Shown here: positions 16,511 through 25,087 of the stretch, in pieces
Position numbering within the stretch: position 1 is the first letter of the stretch
Layout of the letters: every line of letters begins with the position of its first letter
Assembly: GCF_020731285.1 (NCBI RefSeq)
Contig: NZ_JAJFOW010000031.1
Coordinates: 1-64,000, forward strand
Length of the DNA: 64,000 nt
Origin: Cohnella baijiui
GTDB lineage: Bacteria > Bacillota > Bacilli > Paenibacillales > Paenibacillaceae
Direction of reading: 5' to 3'
Notes under the pieces: generated by a model
What the model was told of the DNA's origin: nothing
Database searches by the model: none
Seen by the model: only the letters and a program-made list of their open reading frames with translations
Translations under genes and position numbers: made by a program

Positions 16511-16825
16511 AGTGTCTTTATTTCCTGATTCCGTCTCCGCCATTGCCCGGGGGACTCTCCTGTTGCAGCTTTGAAAGCTCCCGCCCTCAATCAGACGCCA
16601 CTTGTCCGGCCTTGAGAAGAAGATGTCGCCTGGGTGTAAAGAATATCGCTTGCCGTCTTCCACGTAATAGCCATCGCCATTCGTTACGTAGCAAGTCTCA
16701 ATAAAGGAATGCCTATGAAGCTCATGCGTGTAGTGCTCGGCAATATGTCCCCAATAATGAACGTGTAATGTGGCCTCCGCGTCTTGGACGCGTTCAACAA
16801 CGCCGTATAAATCTTGAATATTGAT
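16499..16825 (-). pseudogene. Remnant of an AraC-family regulator (cupin domain only)
   Basis: A 108-codon frame on the minus strand encodes a cupin sensor: HYWGHIAEHYTHELHRHSF, then YVEDGKRYSLHPGDIFFSRP, as in AraC regulators with an N-terminal cupin. The reading then degenerates (RRVPRAMAETES) and stops inside the end of the aldo-keto reductase gene, with no HTH region. A perfect GGAGGTG ribosome site lies just before codon ATC at 16825, where an ATG would be expected, so the start codon also appears lost. Both ends are therefore broken. Confidence 0.7.
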
Positions 16826-16976
16826 CGTCTACACCTCCCTCGGAGCGGGTTTTGGTTCATTATAGTGTGGCGCATTTATACAAAACAAGGGCGTTACCAT
16901 ATAAAGACGATTGGAAACGGAGGCGTTACATTTGTACTAGGAGATCATTCATTTCATATCAGAGGAGCGATTTGCA

Positions 16977-17759
16977 ATGACAGCCATCGTTAACGAGGAA
17001 TTGCACCAGAAATACGAACAACAAGGCTACCTAGTGTTTCCTGACGTTCTGGATGCGGATCTGATGCAGGAAGCCAAAGCGCATGTGGATTGGCTGATTG
17101 CAAAAAATCCGCATCTTCGCCCCGAGCAGCTTCATACCGATTTGATTTACAATGACCCGTTCTGGCTTCGGCTCGTCAGCGACGAGCGTTTGCTCGATAT
17201 TGCGCAAGCGTTTATCGGACCGGATATCGCGTTATTCGCCTCTCATTACATCTGCAAACCTGCATTTAACGGCAAGCCGGTTCTATGGCATCAGGACGGA
17301 AGTTACTGGCCATTGGATCCGATGAAAGTGATTACGCTTTGGCTTGCGGTTGACGACTCCACCGTGGATAACGGCTGCTTGCGCGTGATTCCCGGAACGC
17401 AACATCTTCATTTGCAAGAAATGAAAGGCAGCTTCGAGGTTGAAAACGTCCTGGGATCTGAAATCGAGAAAAAATACGTAGATGAGACCAAAGCGGTCGA
17501 TCTCGTTCTGAAGTCCGGAAGCGTATCGATCCATCACCCGAATATTATTCATGGTTCCAAAGCAAACCTCTCGCCGCATCGTCGTTGCGGAGTAACGATT
17601 CGTTATATACCGACGAGCACGAAAGTGTTGATGGAACAACGCAAAATTTTCCTTATGCGCGGCAACAAAGGCGAAGTGCAAAATCACTATGCGGAGCTTC
17701 CGAAGTTCGATGCAAACGAGCATATGAGCTTCCGGGGCAGCGAAAATTTCGGGAAGTAA
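16977..17759 (+). CDS. Phytanoyl-CoA dioxygenase (PhyH) family protein
   Basis: Protein of 260 residues. An Fe(II)/2-oxoglutarate oxygenase fold is indicated by LWHQDGSYWPL (iron ligands His105 and Asp107), the distal NIIHGSK (His192) and a following Arg in HRRCGVTIRY that would bind 2-oxoglutarate. It hydroxylates an unknown small molecule in the cytoplasm. The next gene starts 29 bp downstream on the same strand, so the two are probably co-transcribed. A second PhyH protein (41330-42073) occurs in the window but shares only family motifs. Confidence 0.85.
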   Translation: MTAIVNEELHQKYEQQGYLVFPDVLDADLMQEAKAHVDWLIAKNPHLRPEQLHTDLIYNDPFWLRLVSDERLLDIAQAFIGPDIALFASHYICKPAFNGKPVLWHQDGSYWPLDPMKVITLWLAVDDSTVDNGCLRVIPGTQHLHLQEMKGSFEVENVLGSEIEKKYVDETKAVDLVLKSGSVSIHHPNIIHGSKANLSPHRRCGVTIRYIPTSTKVLMEQRKIFLMRGNKGEVQNHYAELPKFDANEHMSFRGSENFGK

Positions 17760-17788
17760 GCTTGCGGAGAGATGGAGGGATTTGAAGC

Positions 17789-18712
17789 ATGGCAGTTAAA
17801 ATGGGCGGCGGCACGCATGTCTATGAAGTCGCAACTGGCTGGGCAAAGCTGCCGGACAATATTCGTTTAGGTTACACGCACGGCATCGTTACGGATTCCA
17901 AGGACAATGTTTATGTGTTTCATACTAACGCTCCTTCGATCGTGAAGTTCGACAAGGACGGTAACTATCTCTCATCATGGGGGGAACAGTTCGAAGGAGG
18001 CGCGCACGGTTTTCTGCTGCACGCGGAAGGCGGAACGGAATACTTGTACGTTACGGACGTAAACCGAAGCTTGGTGGCGAAAATGACGCTCGACGGCGAA
18101 ACGCTGTTGACGATCCAAACGCCGGATATGCCGGAAGTATACGACAAGGACCGCAGATTTGTCCCGACGGACGTTGCCGTTGCGCCGAATGGCGACATCT
18201 ACGTGGCGGACGGTTACGGCCAAAGCTGGATTCACCAATATAGCGCATTTGGTGAACGTATTCGTTCGTGGGGCGGCAAAGGCACGGAAGCCGGCAAGCT
18301 GGACGGTCCGCACGGCATCTCGATCGATTTGAGACACGGCGAGCCGGAAATATACGTTGCAGACAGGTCCAATCATCGGATTCAAGTGTTTTCGCTTGAG
18401 GGTGAGCATAAGCGCTTCATTGACGAGAACATGGATTTGCCCTGCAGTTTCTATTATTGGAATGATGAAGTGTATTTCCCGGATCTTCATAGCAGAGTCA
18501 CGATTTTCGACCGCAATGACAGGCTGATCACGCATTTGGGAGAAGACTTGCAGGCGAAGAGCCAGCAAGACTGGCCGAACGTTCGTCAGGACTATTTTCG
18601 CGACAACCGGTTCAGCTCGCCGCATGGCGTATGCGTGGATTCCGCAGGCAATGTATTCGTTGCCGAATGGACTCAGTTCGGTCGCATCACGAAATTGATT
18701 CGGATTCGTTGA
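17789..18712 (+). CDS. NHL-repeat beta-propeller protein
   Basis: Protein of 307 residues with no signal peptide. Repeated NHL-type blades are visible: GIVTDSKDNVYVFH, DVAVAPNGDIYVADGYG, GISIDLRHGEPEIYVADRSNHRIQ (shown in parts), GVCVDSAGNVFVAEW. This is the group that includes peptidyl-alpha-hydroxyglycine lyase-like propellers. It is coupled to the PhyH gene upstream, so a hydroxylation followed by cleavage or lactone opening of the product is possible but unproven. A strong terminator follows. Confidence 0.8.
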   Translation: MAVKMGGGTHVYEVATGWAKLPDNIRLGYTHGIVTDSKDNVYVFHTNAPSIVKFDKDGNYLSSWGEQFEGGAHGFLLHAEGGTEYLYVTDVNRSLVAKMTLDGETLLTIQTPDMPEVYDKDRRFVPTDVAVAPNGDIYVADGYGQSWIHQYSAFGERIRSWGGKGTEAGKLDGPHGISIDLRHGEPEIYVADRSNHRIQVFSLEGEHKRFIDENMDLPCSFYYWNDEVYFPDLHSRVTIFDRNDRLITHLGEDLQAKSQQDWPNVRQDYFRDNRFSSPHGVCVDSAGNVFVAEWTQFGRITKLIRIR

Positions 18713-18736
18713 CTTAACAATCGAACAGCGCCTAAA

Positions 18737-18776
18737 GGCGGTACAGGTGTTCATTCATACCTGCACCGCCTTTTTT
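18737..18776. terminator. Bidirectional terminator
   Basis: GGCGGTACAGGT pairs with ACCTGCACCGCC (one mismatch), followed by TTTTTT. It separates the convergent NHL gene and transporter B permease operon. Confidence 0.85.
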
Positions 18777-18779
18777 CGT

Positions 18780-19679
18780 TTAAGATTTAACCGCTCCGAG
18801 CGTGAGCCCCTTGACGAAATATTTTTGCAGCATGGGATATGCCAAAATAATGGGCCCGATGGATAGGATGCAAGTGGCCATTCTGGCGCTTTCCCCGGGA
18901 AGCATGCCGATCGTCTTTTCAAGCGATCTGGAAGCCGTTTCATTGCTGGTCAAATACTCAATGTTCGTCAAGAGAGACTGAAGCAAGTACTGAAGATTAT
19001 AAAGCTTGTTGTTCTCGATAAACAAAGAAGGGGTCATCCAGTCGTTCCAATAGGCGATAGAGGTAAACAGCCCGATCGTCGCAAGCACCGGCGTGGAAAG
19101 AGGGAGCACGATTCGGAAAAAAGTCCTGAATTCGCCCGAGCCGTCGATTCTCGCGGATTCAATAATGGAAGCCGGCACCGCTGAGAAAAAATTGCGCATA
19201 ATGAGCACGTTTATCGGAGACACGAGCGCCGCGAGAATCAGGATGGCCAGCGTATCCTTCAAGTGAAGATACCTCGTCACCAAAATGTAATAGGGAGCCA
19301 GCCCTCCGTTAAACAAGACGGTGAAGAACACCAAAAAAGAGATTTGATTTCGGTATCTTAATTCGCTTCTCGAGAGCGCATAGGCCATAAATGAGGTGAC
19401 GAGCAAATGGCAAAACGATCCGGCGAGCGTTACAAATATGGACACCTTATAGGCATTCAAGATGGTATTCGTGCCATTCAGAACAAAATGGTAACCCAGT
19501 GAACTGAATACCTTCGGGATCAGGTGATATCCGTCCTTCATCAGCGAGCTTTCATCCGTGAACGAGATGGACAAAACCAGTAGGACAGGAATGAGGCACA
19601 TAAGGCTGTATAGGATGAACATCAAATGGACAAGGAGCTTTGGGTACACGCGTCCGAAGCTTAATCGATGGTTTATCAT
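18780..19679 (-). CDS. Carbohydrate ABC transporter permease, LplC/YtcP type (B)
   Basis: Protein of 299 residues from the ATG at 19679, which has GGGAG 10 nt upstream; a GTG at 19688 is too close to that site. It has six TM helices, an EAA loop (SIIESARIDGSGEFRTFFRI), and the C-terminus MLQKYFVKGLTLGAVKS. It is co-transcribed with the preceding permease. A stretch of this gene (about 19173-19295) recurs with roughly 92% identity inside a transposase remnant at 48368-48490. It forms the channel of transporter B together with its partner; the binding protein gene is on the far side of the regulator at 23389. Confidence 0.9.
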   Translation of the reverse strand: MINHRLSFGRVYPKLLVHLMFILYSLMCLIPVLLVLSISFTDESSLMKDGYHLIPKVFSSLGYHFVLNGTNTILNAYKVSIFVTLAGSFCHLLVTSFMAYALSRSELRYRNQISFLVFFTVLFNGGLAPYYILVTRYLHLKDTLAILILAALVSPINVLIMRNFFSAVPASIIESARIDGSGEFRTFFRIVLPLSTPVLATIGLFTSIAYWNDWMTPSLFIENNKLYNLQYLLQSLLTNIEYLTSNETASRSLEKTIGMLPGESARMATCILSIGPIILAYPMLQKYFVKGLTLGAVKS

Positions 19680-19700
19680 TTCCGTCACACTCCCGGCCTG

Positions 19701-20690
19701 CTAAAATAATGCGCTTTCGGAATCGTACTTTTTCACGAAGTAGTTGGTAATCAACACCATCACCAATCCTACGACCGCCTGATACAAACCGACTGCGGAC
19801 GACATTCCGATATCGCCCATGTTCTTCAATGCCCTGAAAACGTAAGTGTCGATGACGTCGGTTGCGGGGAACAATACGCCCGATTCCCGCGGCAGGTTGT
19901 AGAAAGCGCCCCAGTCGCCGAGCCCTCCGTTAAAGATCTTCCCAAGCGAGAGAAGCGAAAGAATGAGCACAACCGGCATCAAAAGAGGGATCGTAATGTG
20001 TCTGGCCTTTTGGAGTTTGCTTGCGCCGTCGATTTCGGCGGCTTCGTAATAGTCCGAAGAAATTCCGGTAATCGCCGCCACATAAATAACCGAAGTGTAG
20101 CCCGCCGATTTCAATATATAAGCCAATGGCATAATAATCCGCCAATACGACGGTTCGCCGTACCATGAAATCGGTTCGAAACCGAGGGCGTGCCGGATTC
20201 CGTTCAATAGACCATGATCTTCGCTGAGCAGCGCGAAAACAATGTAATCCATGACGATCCAGGAGAGGAAATATGGCAAAAGGATGATGCTCTTATAGAT
20301 CCCTGTACTCAAACGGCTTCCGGTTTCCTGCAACAAGATGGAAAATAGGATGGCAATGGAAGTTACAAGTACGATAATGAGCAGGTTATAAAAAATCGTA
20401 TTGAAGGTCACCCTCCAAAGCGCATCGGACTTGAAAAAAAACTCAAAATTGGTAAAGCCGATCCATTTGCTATGCCATACTCCCTTCACCGGATTGTAAT
20501 CCTTGAAGGCGATCACGACTCCGAACATGGGCAAATAATTAAAGATGATCAAAAAAAGCAATCCGGGTAGAATCATGACATAGAACGACCAATGTTTGAC
20601 GATTTCCTTAATAAAGGTCAACGGATGCAAGGAGCGAGTTCGATTGGTTCTTCTCTCTGAATTTGCAGCCGTTTGCGATGGGGTACTCAT
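19701..20690 (-). CDS. Sugar ABC transporter permease, LplB type (B)
   Basis: Protein of 329 residues with six TM helices. The N-terminus is long and basic (RRTNRTRSLHPLTF). LPMFGVVIAFKDYNPVKGV, the EAA loop YYEAAEIDGASKLQKARHI and the C-terminus NYFVKKYDSESALF place it with LplB/YtcP-type permeases. AAGGAG lies 7 nt before the ATG. It is the first gene of the operon. The 16-bp regulatory motif lies 105 bp upstream in matching orientation, and the regulator gene is divergent. Confidence 0.9.
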   Translation of the reverse strand: MSTPSQTAANSERRTNRTRSLHPLTFIKEIVKHWSFYVMILPGLLFLIIFNYLPMFGVVIAFKDYNPVKGVWHSKWIGFTNFEFFFKSDALWRVTFNTIFYNLLIIVLVTSIAILFSILLQETGSRLSTGIYKSIILLPYFLSWIVMDYIVFALLSEDHGLLNGIRHALGFEPISWYGEPSYWRIIMPLAYILKSAGYTSVIYVAAITGISSDYYEAAEIDGASKLQKARHITIPLLMPVVLILSLLSLGKIFNGGLGDWGAFYNLPRESGVLFPATDVIDTYVFRALKNMGDIGMSSAVGLYQAVVGLVMVLITNYFVKKYDSESALF

Positions 20691-20795
20691 TCAACCACTC
20701 CTTCTGTTTGCTTGATCCCAATGTATCAAGAACGAATGGCGCATCAAACAGAAAAAAGCGTAGGTTCCTTCGACAACTCGTGATGAGGAAGCATT

Positions 20796-20811
20796 AAAAA
20801 ATGTACTTTTC
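20796..20811 (-). promoter_or_regulatory. Shared 16-bp operator-like motif, copy 2
   Basis: On the minus strand this reads GAAAAGTACATTTTTT, identical base for base to copy 3 at 23247-23262. It is 105 bp upstream of the permease start, T-run towards the permease gene, in the divergent region with the regulator gene. Confidence 0.7.
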
Positions 20812-20930
20812 GCTAATATTGTGTCATTTCAGCAGACTGCCGCTTGAATCGCCGTTCGTTTCACAGGAAAGCCGTTCCGAACGTCGAAATAACGACATGA
20901 CTGACTATGATGCAGAAAGGACAAATCGCC

Positions 20931-23225
20931 ATGGCTTTTTCTCTTAAATTCCGGGTCCGGTTGAATAGCTTGTATACGAAACTGCTTTTGACTTTTACGT
21001 TGACGGTCACTCTGCTGATCTTCGGTTTATCTGCCCTCTTGTACCGGAATTACAGTACGGCTTCACTGGATAATATAAACAGAATGAACACGTCCTTATT
21101 GCATCAGATCAGCTTTAGCGTCAACTACATGGACAATATGGCTCGTAAATTCATGAACACGGCCAACGTCGATCCCGGCATTGCCAATCTGTATTTGAAT
21201 CCGGATGACGATAATGTCATGCTCAGCAACGGTTTTCGGTTTCTTAATCTTCTTGTGTATACAAATGATTACGTTTATTCGGCTTACACGGTCAACCTGC
21301 CGAAAGACCGGATTATTTCCACGGAAGACGGCGCGTTCTATTCCGCAGCGAACTTTTACGACCCTGAAGTCGTACAAATGATTAAACGCTGGGACGCTCG
21401 CCATCCGCTCTCCATGCCCGTCGTTCGAAGAATCCCGAAAGCGGATTCCTCCACCGAGTTCGCCGACGTCTATACGTACATCATGCCTTACCAAACGACA
21501 TACGGCCAACATCCAACAACAGCGCTCGTTGTCAATGTCAAAGCCAGCTATCTAAGGGAGCTTATCGCTTCATTAAAAAATAAAACAGGCGATAACGTAA
21601 GCGATGTCTTCGTGATCGATGCGAATGGAACCGTGGTCAACCATGCATTAAATGGGGAGTTTTTGAAGAATGCTCGGAACGAGGAATATGTCCGAACCGT
21701 TCTTGCCTCCGATCAGACGTCGGGCAGCTTCAAGACGACGATCGCCGATCAGCCTTTCAACGTGACCTATGTTTCATCCGGAAGTCTGAAATGGAAATTC
21801 ATCAGTCTGACCTCGTACCAATCGTTCCTTTCGCCCGTTGATGCCGTCAAATCTTCTACGTTGATCATCAGTACGATCGTGCTTCTATTGGGTTTGCTTT
21901 TTTCGCTTCTGATGTCCAAATCGCTGTATTCTCCCTTTAGGAGATTGGTGGACGCCGTTCGTCTGAGAAGCGATGAATTGGATCGGAAGCAACGAGATCA
22001 TCGTCCGAAGCTGAAGGAAAACTGGCTGAAGGAAATCATTCTGGGCCAAAAGGATGTCGAGTTGGGCGAGTTCCAATCCAAAAAAGAGGAACTGGGCATT
22101 CGAACCGACCTCATGAGGCCGCTTCGAATCGTCTTATTCCGTATAGACGGTTACCGATCCTTTTTGGACCGTTATCACGAAAGAGACCGAAGGCTGTTGA
22201 AATTCGGAATCGCCAATATCATCGACGATATTTCATCTGCCCAATATACTGGCGATGTCGTGGATATGGATAAAGATAAGCTCGTTCTGATCTTGGAATC
22301 GGCAGGTTCGGAAGAAGCGGAAACAGACCTGGTCAAGCTGGCTCAAAACATCCAACATTCGGTAAACGAATATTTGCGTTTTTCTCTATCCGTCACCATC
22401 GGAAAGCCGGTTGAATCCCGCAACTCTCTCGGTGAAGTGTATTCGGATACGCTGGCTCTTTCCATGTATCGGTTAATCACCGGACATGGCAGCATTCTTA
22501 CCCCATCATTCCTTTCCTCGATGCGGTTGAATCCGCCGCCGTTCCCGGAAGGAAAGGCAAAACTGCTGCTGGATTCGCTTAAGCTGGGTCGACTTGATAA
22601 AACCAAAAAGTACTACGATGAAATCGTGGAGGGATTACTTTGTACGACATATGAAACCGTGCTTTCCTCGATGCTTCACCTCATGTTCATGATCCGCGGT
22701 TCCTTTCCCGACGTCGGGGACATAGGCCAATCGCGATTGCCCAACATGTTTCATTCTTTCTTGGTCAACATCTATAACTATGAAACAATAGGTGAGATTC
22801 ACCAGACTTTTGAAGCGATATTTACCGAGATCGTTTCGACATCAGTCACCAATAAACAAAACAAACGCCAAATCATCGTGACCCGCATCAAGAAGATGAT
22901 CGAGGAGCAATACCGGGATTCCAACTTGAATCTGAATCTTCTTGCGGAGGCGTTTCAGATGTCTCCTATTTATTTGGGAAGGTTATTCAAGGAGTCAACC
23001 GGAAAATCCGCTGTCGAGTACATCACGGAAGTTCGAATGGCGCGCGTCAAGCAATTGTTGGACGAGAGCAGCCTGTCTACCAAGGAAATATTGGAGCAAT
23101 GCGGGTGGGAAGAATCCAATTACTTTTACGTTTTATTCAAAAAACATTTCGGGATCCCGCTTTCTCAATACCGAATATCGAGAAAAAAAGCGGACGATTC
23201 GGGCGCGCAGATGGAATTCGAATAG
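20931..23225 (+). CDS. Membrane-bound AraC-family regulator with extracellular sensor (for transporter B)
   Basis: Protein of 764 residues from the ATG at 20931 (AAAGGA 9 nt upstream; an ATG at 20907 is less likely). A TM helix at about 13-35 (LLLTFTLTVTLLIFGLSALLY) precedes an extracytoplasmic Cache-like domain. A second TM is near 300-325 (TLIISTIVLLLGLLFSLLM), followed by a cytoplasmic linker and a C-terminal AraC HTH (NLNLLAEAFQMSPIYLGRLFK ... STKEILEQCGWEESNYFYVLF). It lies between the permease genes and the binding-protein gene of transporter B, each of which carries the same upstream motif. It is thus the best candidate to bind that motif. Confidence 0.88.
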   Translation: MAFSLKFRVRLNSLYTKLLLTFTLTVTLLIFGLSALLYRNYSTASLDNINRMNTSLLHQISFSVNYMDNMARKFMNTANVDPGIANLYLNPDDDNVMLSNGFRFLNLLVYTNDYVYSAYTVNLPKDRIISTEDGAFYSAANFYDPEVVQMIKRWDARHPLSMPVVRRIPKADSSTEFADVYTYIMPYQTTYGQHPTTALVVNVKASYLRELIASLKNKTGDNVSDVFVIDANGTVVNHALNGEFLKNARNEEYVRTVLASDQTSGSFKTTIADQPFNVTYVSSGSLKWKFISLTSYQSFLSPVDAVKSSTLIISTIVLLLGLLFSLLMSKSLYSPFRRLVDAVRLRSDELDRKQRDHRPKLKENWLKEIILGQKDVELGEFQSKKEELGIRTDLMRPLRIVLFRIDGYRSFLDRYHERDRRLLKFGIANIIDDISSAQYTGDVVDMDKDKLVLILESAGSEEAETDLVKLAQNIQHSVNEYLRFSLSVTIGKPVESRNSLGEVYSDTLALSMYRLITGHGSILTPSFLSSMRLNPPPFPEGKAKLLLDSLKLGRLDKTKKYYDEIVEGLLCTTYETVLSSMLHLMFMIRGSFPDVGDIGQSRLPNMFHSFLVNIYNYETIGEIHQTFEAIFTEIVSTSVTNKQNKRQIIVTRIKKMIEEQYRDSNLNLNLLAEAFQMSPIYLGRLFKESTGKSAVEYITEVRMARVKQLLDESSLSTKEILEQCGWEESNYFYVLFKKHFGIPLSQYRISRKKADDSGAQMEFE

Positions 23226-23228
23226 CCC

Positions 23229-23262
23229 GAAAAGCGCATTTTTAATGAAAAGTACATTTTTT
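23229..23262 (+). promoter_or_regulatory. Shared operator-like motif, copy 3, as a tandem pair
   Basis: GAAAAGTACATTTTTT at 23247-23262 is preceded 18 bp earlier by the related GAAAAGCGCATTTTTA (23229-23244). A tandem arrangement is typical of AraC-type sites. The pair lies about 126 bp upstream of the binding-protein gene at 23389. Confidence 0.7.
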
Positions 23263-23388
23263 TAAGAGCTTCATTCGCAAATTATCGAAGGTTGATATGC
23301 TTTTTCCGGTGTTCTGAGTCTATTCAGACCTCTATCGTGAAATTGTACTCAGCCATTCGTTGAGTAAACAAACCAGGGAGGTTAAAAG

Positions 23389-24993
23389 ATGTACAAACAG
23401 AAAAAGGTATTGGTTTCTGTATTTACATTGGTTCTCATGCTATCCCTTATCTTATCCGGATGCGGAACCAAGAATAACGGTGCTTCACCCAGCCCGTCCT
23501 CGGCGAGCCCATCCGCGAGCCCATCTTCGAGCTCGTCGACGGAGCCGTCAAACCAGGAAACGGTAGAATTAACGATGTACATCCCGAATGGGCCGGTTAA
23601 AGACTTGGATCGCATTATGGAAGCGGCGAACAAAATCGTAAAAGAGAAAATCAACGCAACGTTGAAGCTCAATATCATCGACGGTGGCTCGTACGCGCAA
23701 AAACTCGGTCTTATGATTTCCTCGGGCGAACCTTTCGATCTTGCCTTTACCGCAAGCTGGGGCGATATCAACTACTTCCAGAATGCCTCCAAAGGGGCAT
23801 TCGTAGATCTCACCGATCTTCTCGACAAGTATGCGCCTACAACCAAGTCCAGAGTGCCTGACGCCGCATGGGAAGGCGTCAAAGTGAACGGGAAAATTTA
23901 TGGAGCCATCAACTATCAAGTATGGGGAATGGCGGGAGCCAGAGGTGTGCAGCTCCGCAAAGATCTCGTCGACAAATATAAATTCGATTATGCATCGATG
24001 AAGAATTGGGACGACTTGACGCCTTTCCTGGCTGCCGTCAAAAAGGGAGAGCCAGGGATGATTCCGATGGAAATCGGCGGCTCCGTGGACTTGTTCGCGG
24101 ACATTCCGGTCTACTACGGTATGGACGGCGTCGGAGATTTTAAACTTCCGGGATGGGTAAAGTACGGCGATAAGGATATCAAAGTGATCAATCAGTATGA
24201 AGCCCCGGAATACAAAGCATGGTTGAAAACGGTACGCGACTGGTATCAGAATGGCTATGTTCGGAAAGACGCCGCTACTTTGAAGGACACGCTTCCGGAT
24301 CGGAAGGCCGAGAAAGAAGCGGCCTTGTACGCGCAACCGTTCCCGGATACAGTTGACATGCCTGAACTTGTAGGACAGGGCAAGATGCCCCATACGGATC
24401 CGGAACATCATATCTACTCCGTTTCAAAGCGGTTTACCGAGCCGTTTATTTCTTCGAATACGCCTTCCATGGCGATGCTTTCGGTAGGCGCGAACTCGAA
24501 GAACGCGGAAAGAGCGGTTCAACTGATCGAATTGCTCAATACGAACGACGAGTTGTACCATCTTCTTGCGTTCGGCCAACCGAATGTGGATTACAAGCCA
24601 ATTGGCGACAAGCAGTACGAATTGATTCCGGACAAGTACAACTTCAACTATTCCGAATGGACGGTCGGCCAATCCTACGGCAGAATGCTTTGGGACAAAT
24701 CGACCAATCTTGAAACGAACGATAAGATGCTCAATACGATCTACGCTGCCGACAAGACGGCGATGGTGTCTCCGGTAATGGGCTTCGTATTTGATACAGA
24801 ACCGGTTAAGACCCAAATCGCGAACGTGAACGCAGTCATCAGCGAATTGCTGAAACCGCTTGATGTCGGAGCGGTAGACCCGGACAAATACTATGATCAA
24901 TTGCTGAACAAATTAAAGAAAGCCGGGGCCGACGACATCATCGCCGAGAAGCAAAAACAAATCGACGCTTGGAAGGCTGCAAACGGCAAATAA
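23389..24993 (+). CDS. Sugar ABC transporter substrate-binding lipoprotein (transporter B)
   Basis: Protein of 534 residues. The signal peptide ends in the lipobox LSGC (Cys about residue 25). A Ser/Pro-rich linker (ASPSPSSASPSASPSSSSS) tethers a family 1 solute-binding domain, and the DUF3502-like C-terminus (GFVFDTEPVKTQIANV ... KQIDAWKAANGK) matches the transporter A protein in plan. GGGAGG precedes the ATG. Transcribed separately from its permeases, it should be made in excess over them, and it has its own motif pair upstream and terminator downstream. Confidence 0.9.
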   Translation: MYKQKKVLVSVFTLVLMLSLILSGCGTKNNGASPSPSSASPSASPSSSSSTEPSNQETVELTMYIPNGPVKDLDRIMEAANKIVKEKINATLKLNIIDGGSYAQKLGLMISSGEPFDLAFTASWGDINYFQNASKGAFVDLTDLLDKYAPTTKSRVPDAAWEGVKVNGKIYGAINYQVWGMAGARGVQLRKDLVDKYKFDYASMKNWDDLTPFLAAVKKGEPGMIPMEIGGSVDLFADIPVYYGMDGVGDFKLPGWVKYGDKDIKVINQYEAPEYKAWLKTVRDWYQNGYVRKDAATLKDTLPDRKAEKEAALYAQPFPDTVDMPELVGQGKMPHTDPEHHIYSVSKRFTEPFISSNTPSMAMLSVGANSKNAERAVQLIELLNTNDELYHLLAFGQPNVDYKPIGDKQYELIPDKYNFNYSEWTVGQSYGRMLWDKSTNLETNDKMLNTIYAADKTAMVSPVMGFVFDTEPVKTQIANVNAVISELLKPLDVGAVDPDKYYDQLLNKLKKAGADDIIAEKQKQIDAWKAANGK

Positions 24994-25011
24994 TGGAGGC
25001 AAGTAAAAATG

Positions 25012-25055
25012 GCCCCCTTGACTGGCGATGTTCCGACCATTCAGGGGGCTGTTTT
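25012..25055 (+). terminator. Terminator after the binding-protein gene
   Basis: GCCCCCTTGA pairs with TCAGGGGGC (one bulged T) around a 19-nt loop, followed by TGTTTTTATT. It separates the lipoprotein gene from the GH95-like gene. Confidence 0.8.
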
Positions 25056-25087
25056 TATTCTTGATCAGATAGGGTGATGGTTGCAGG

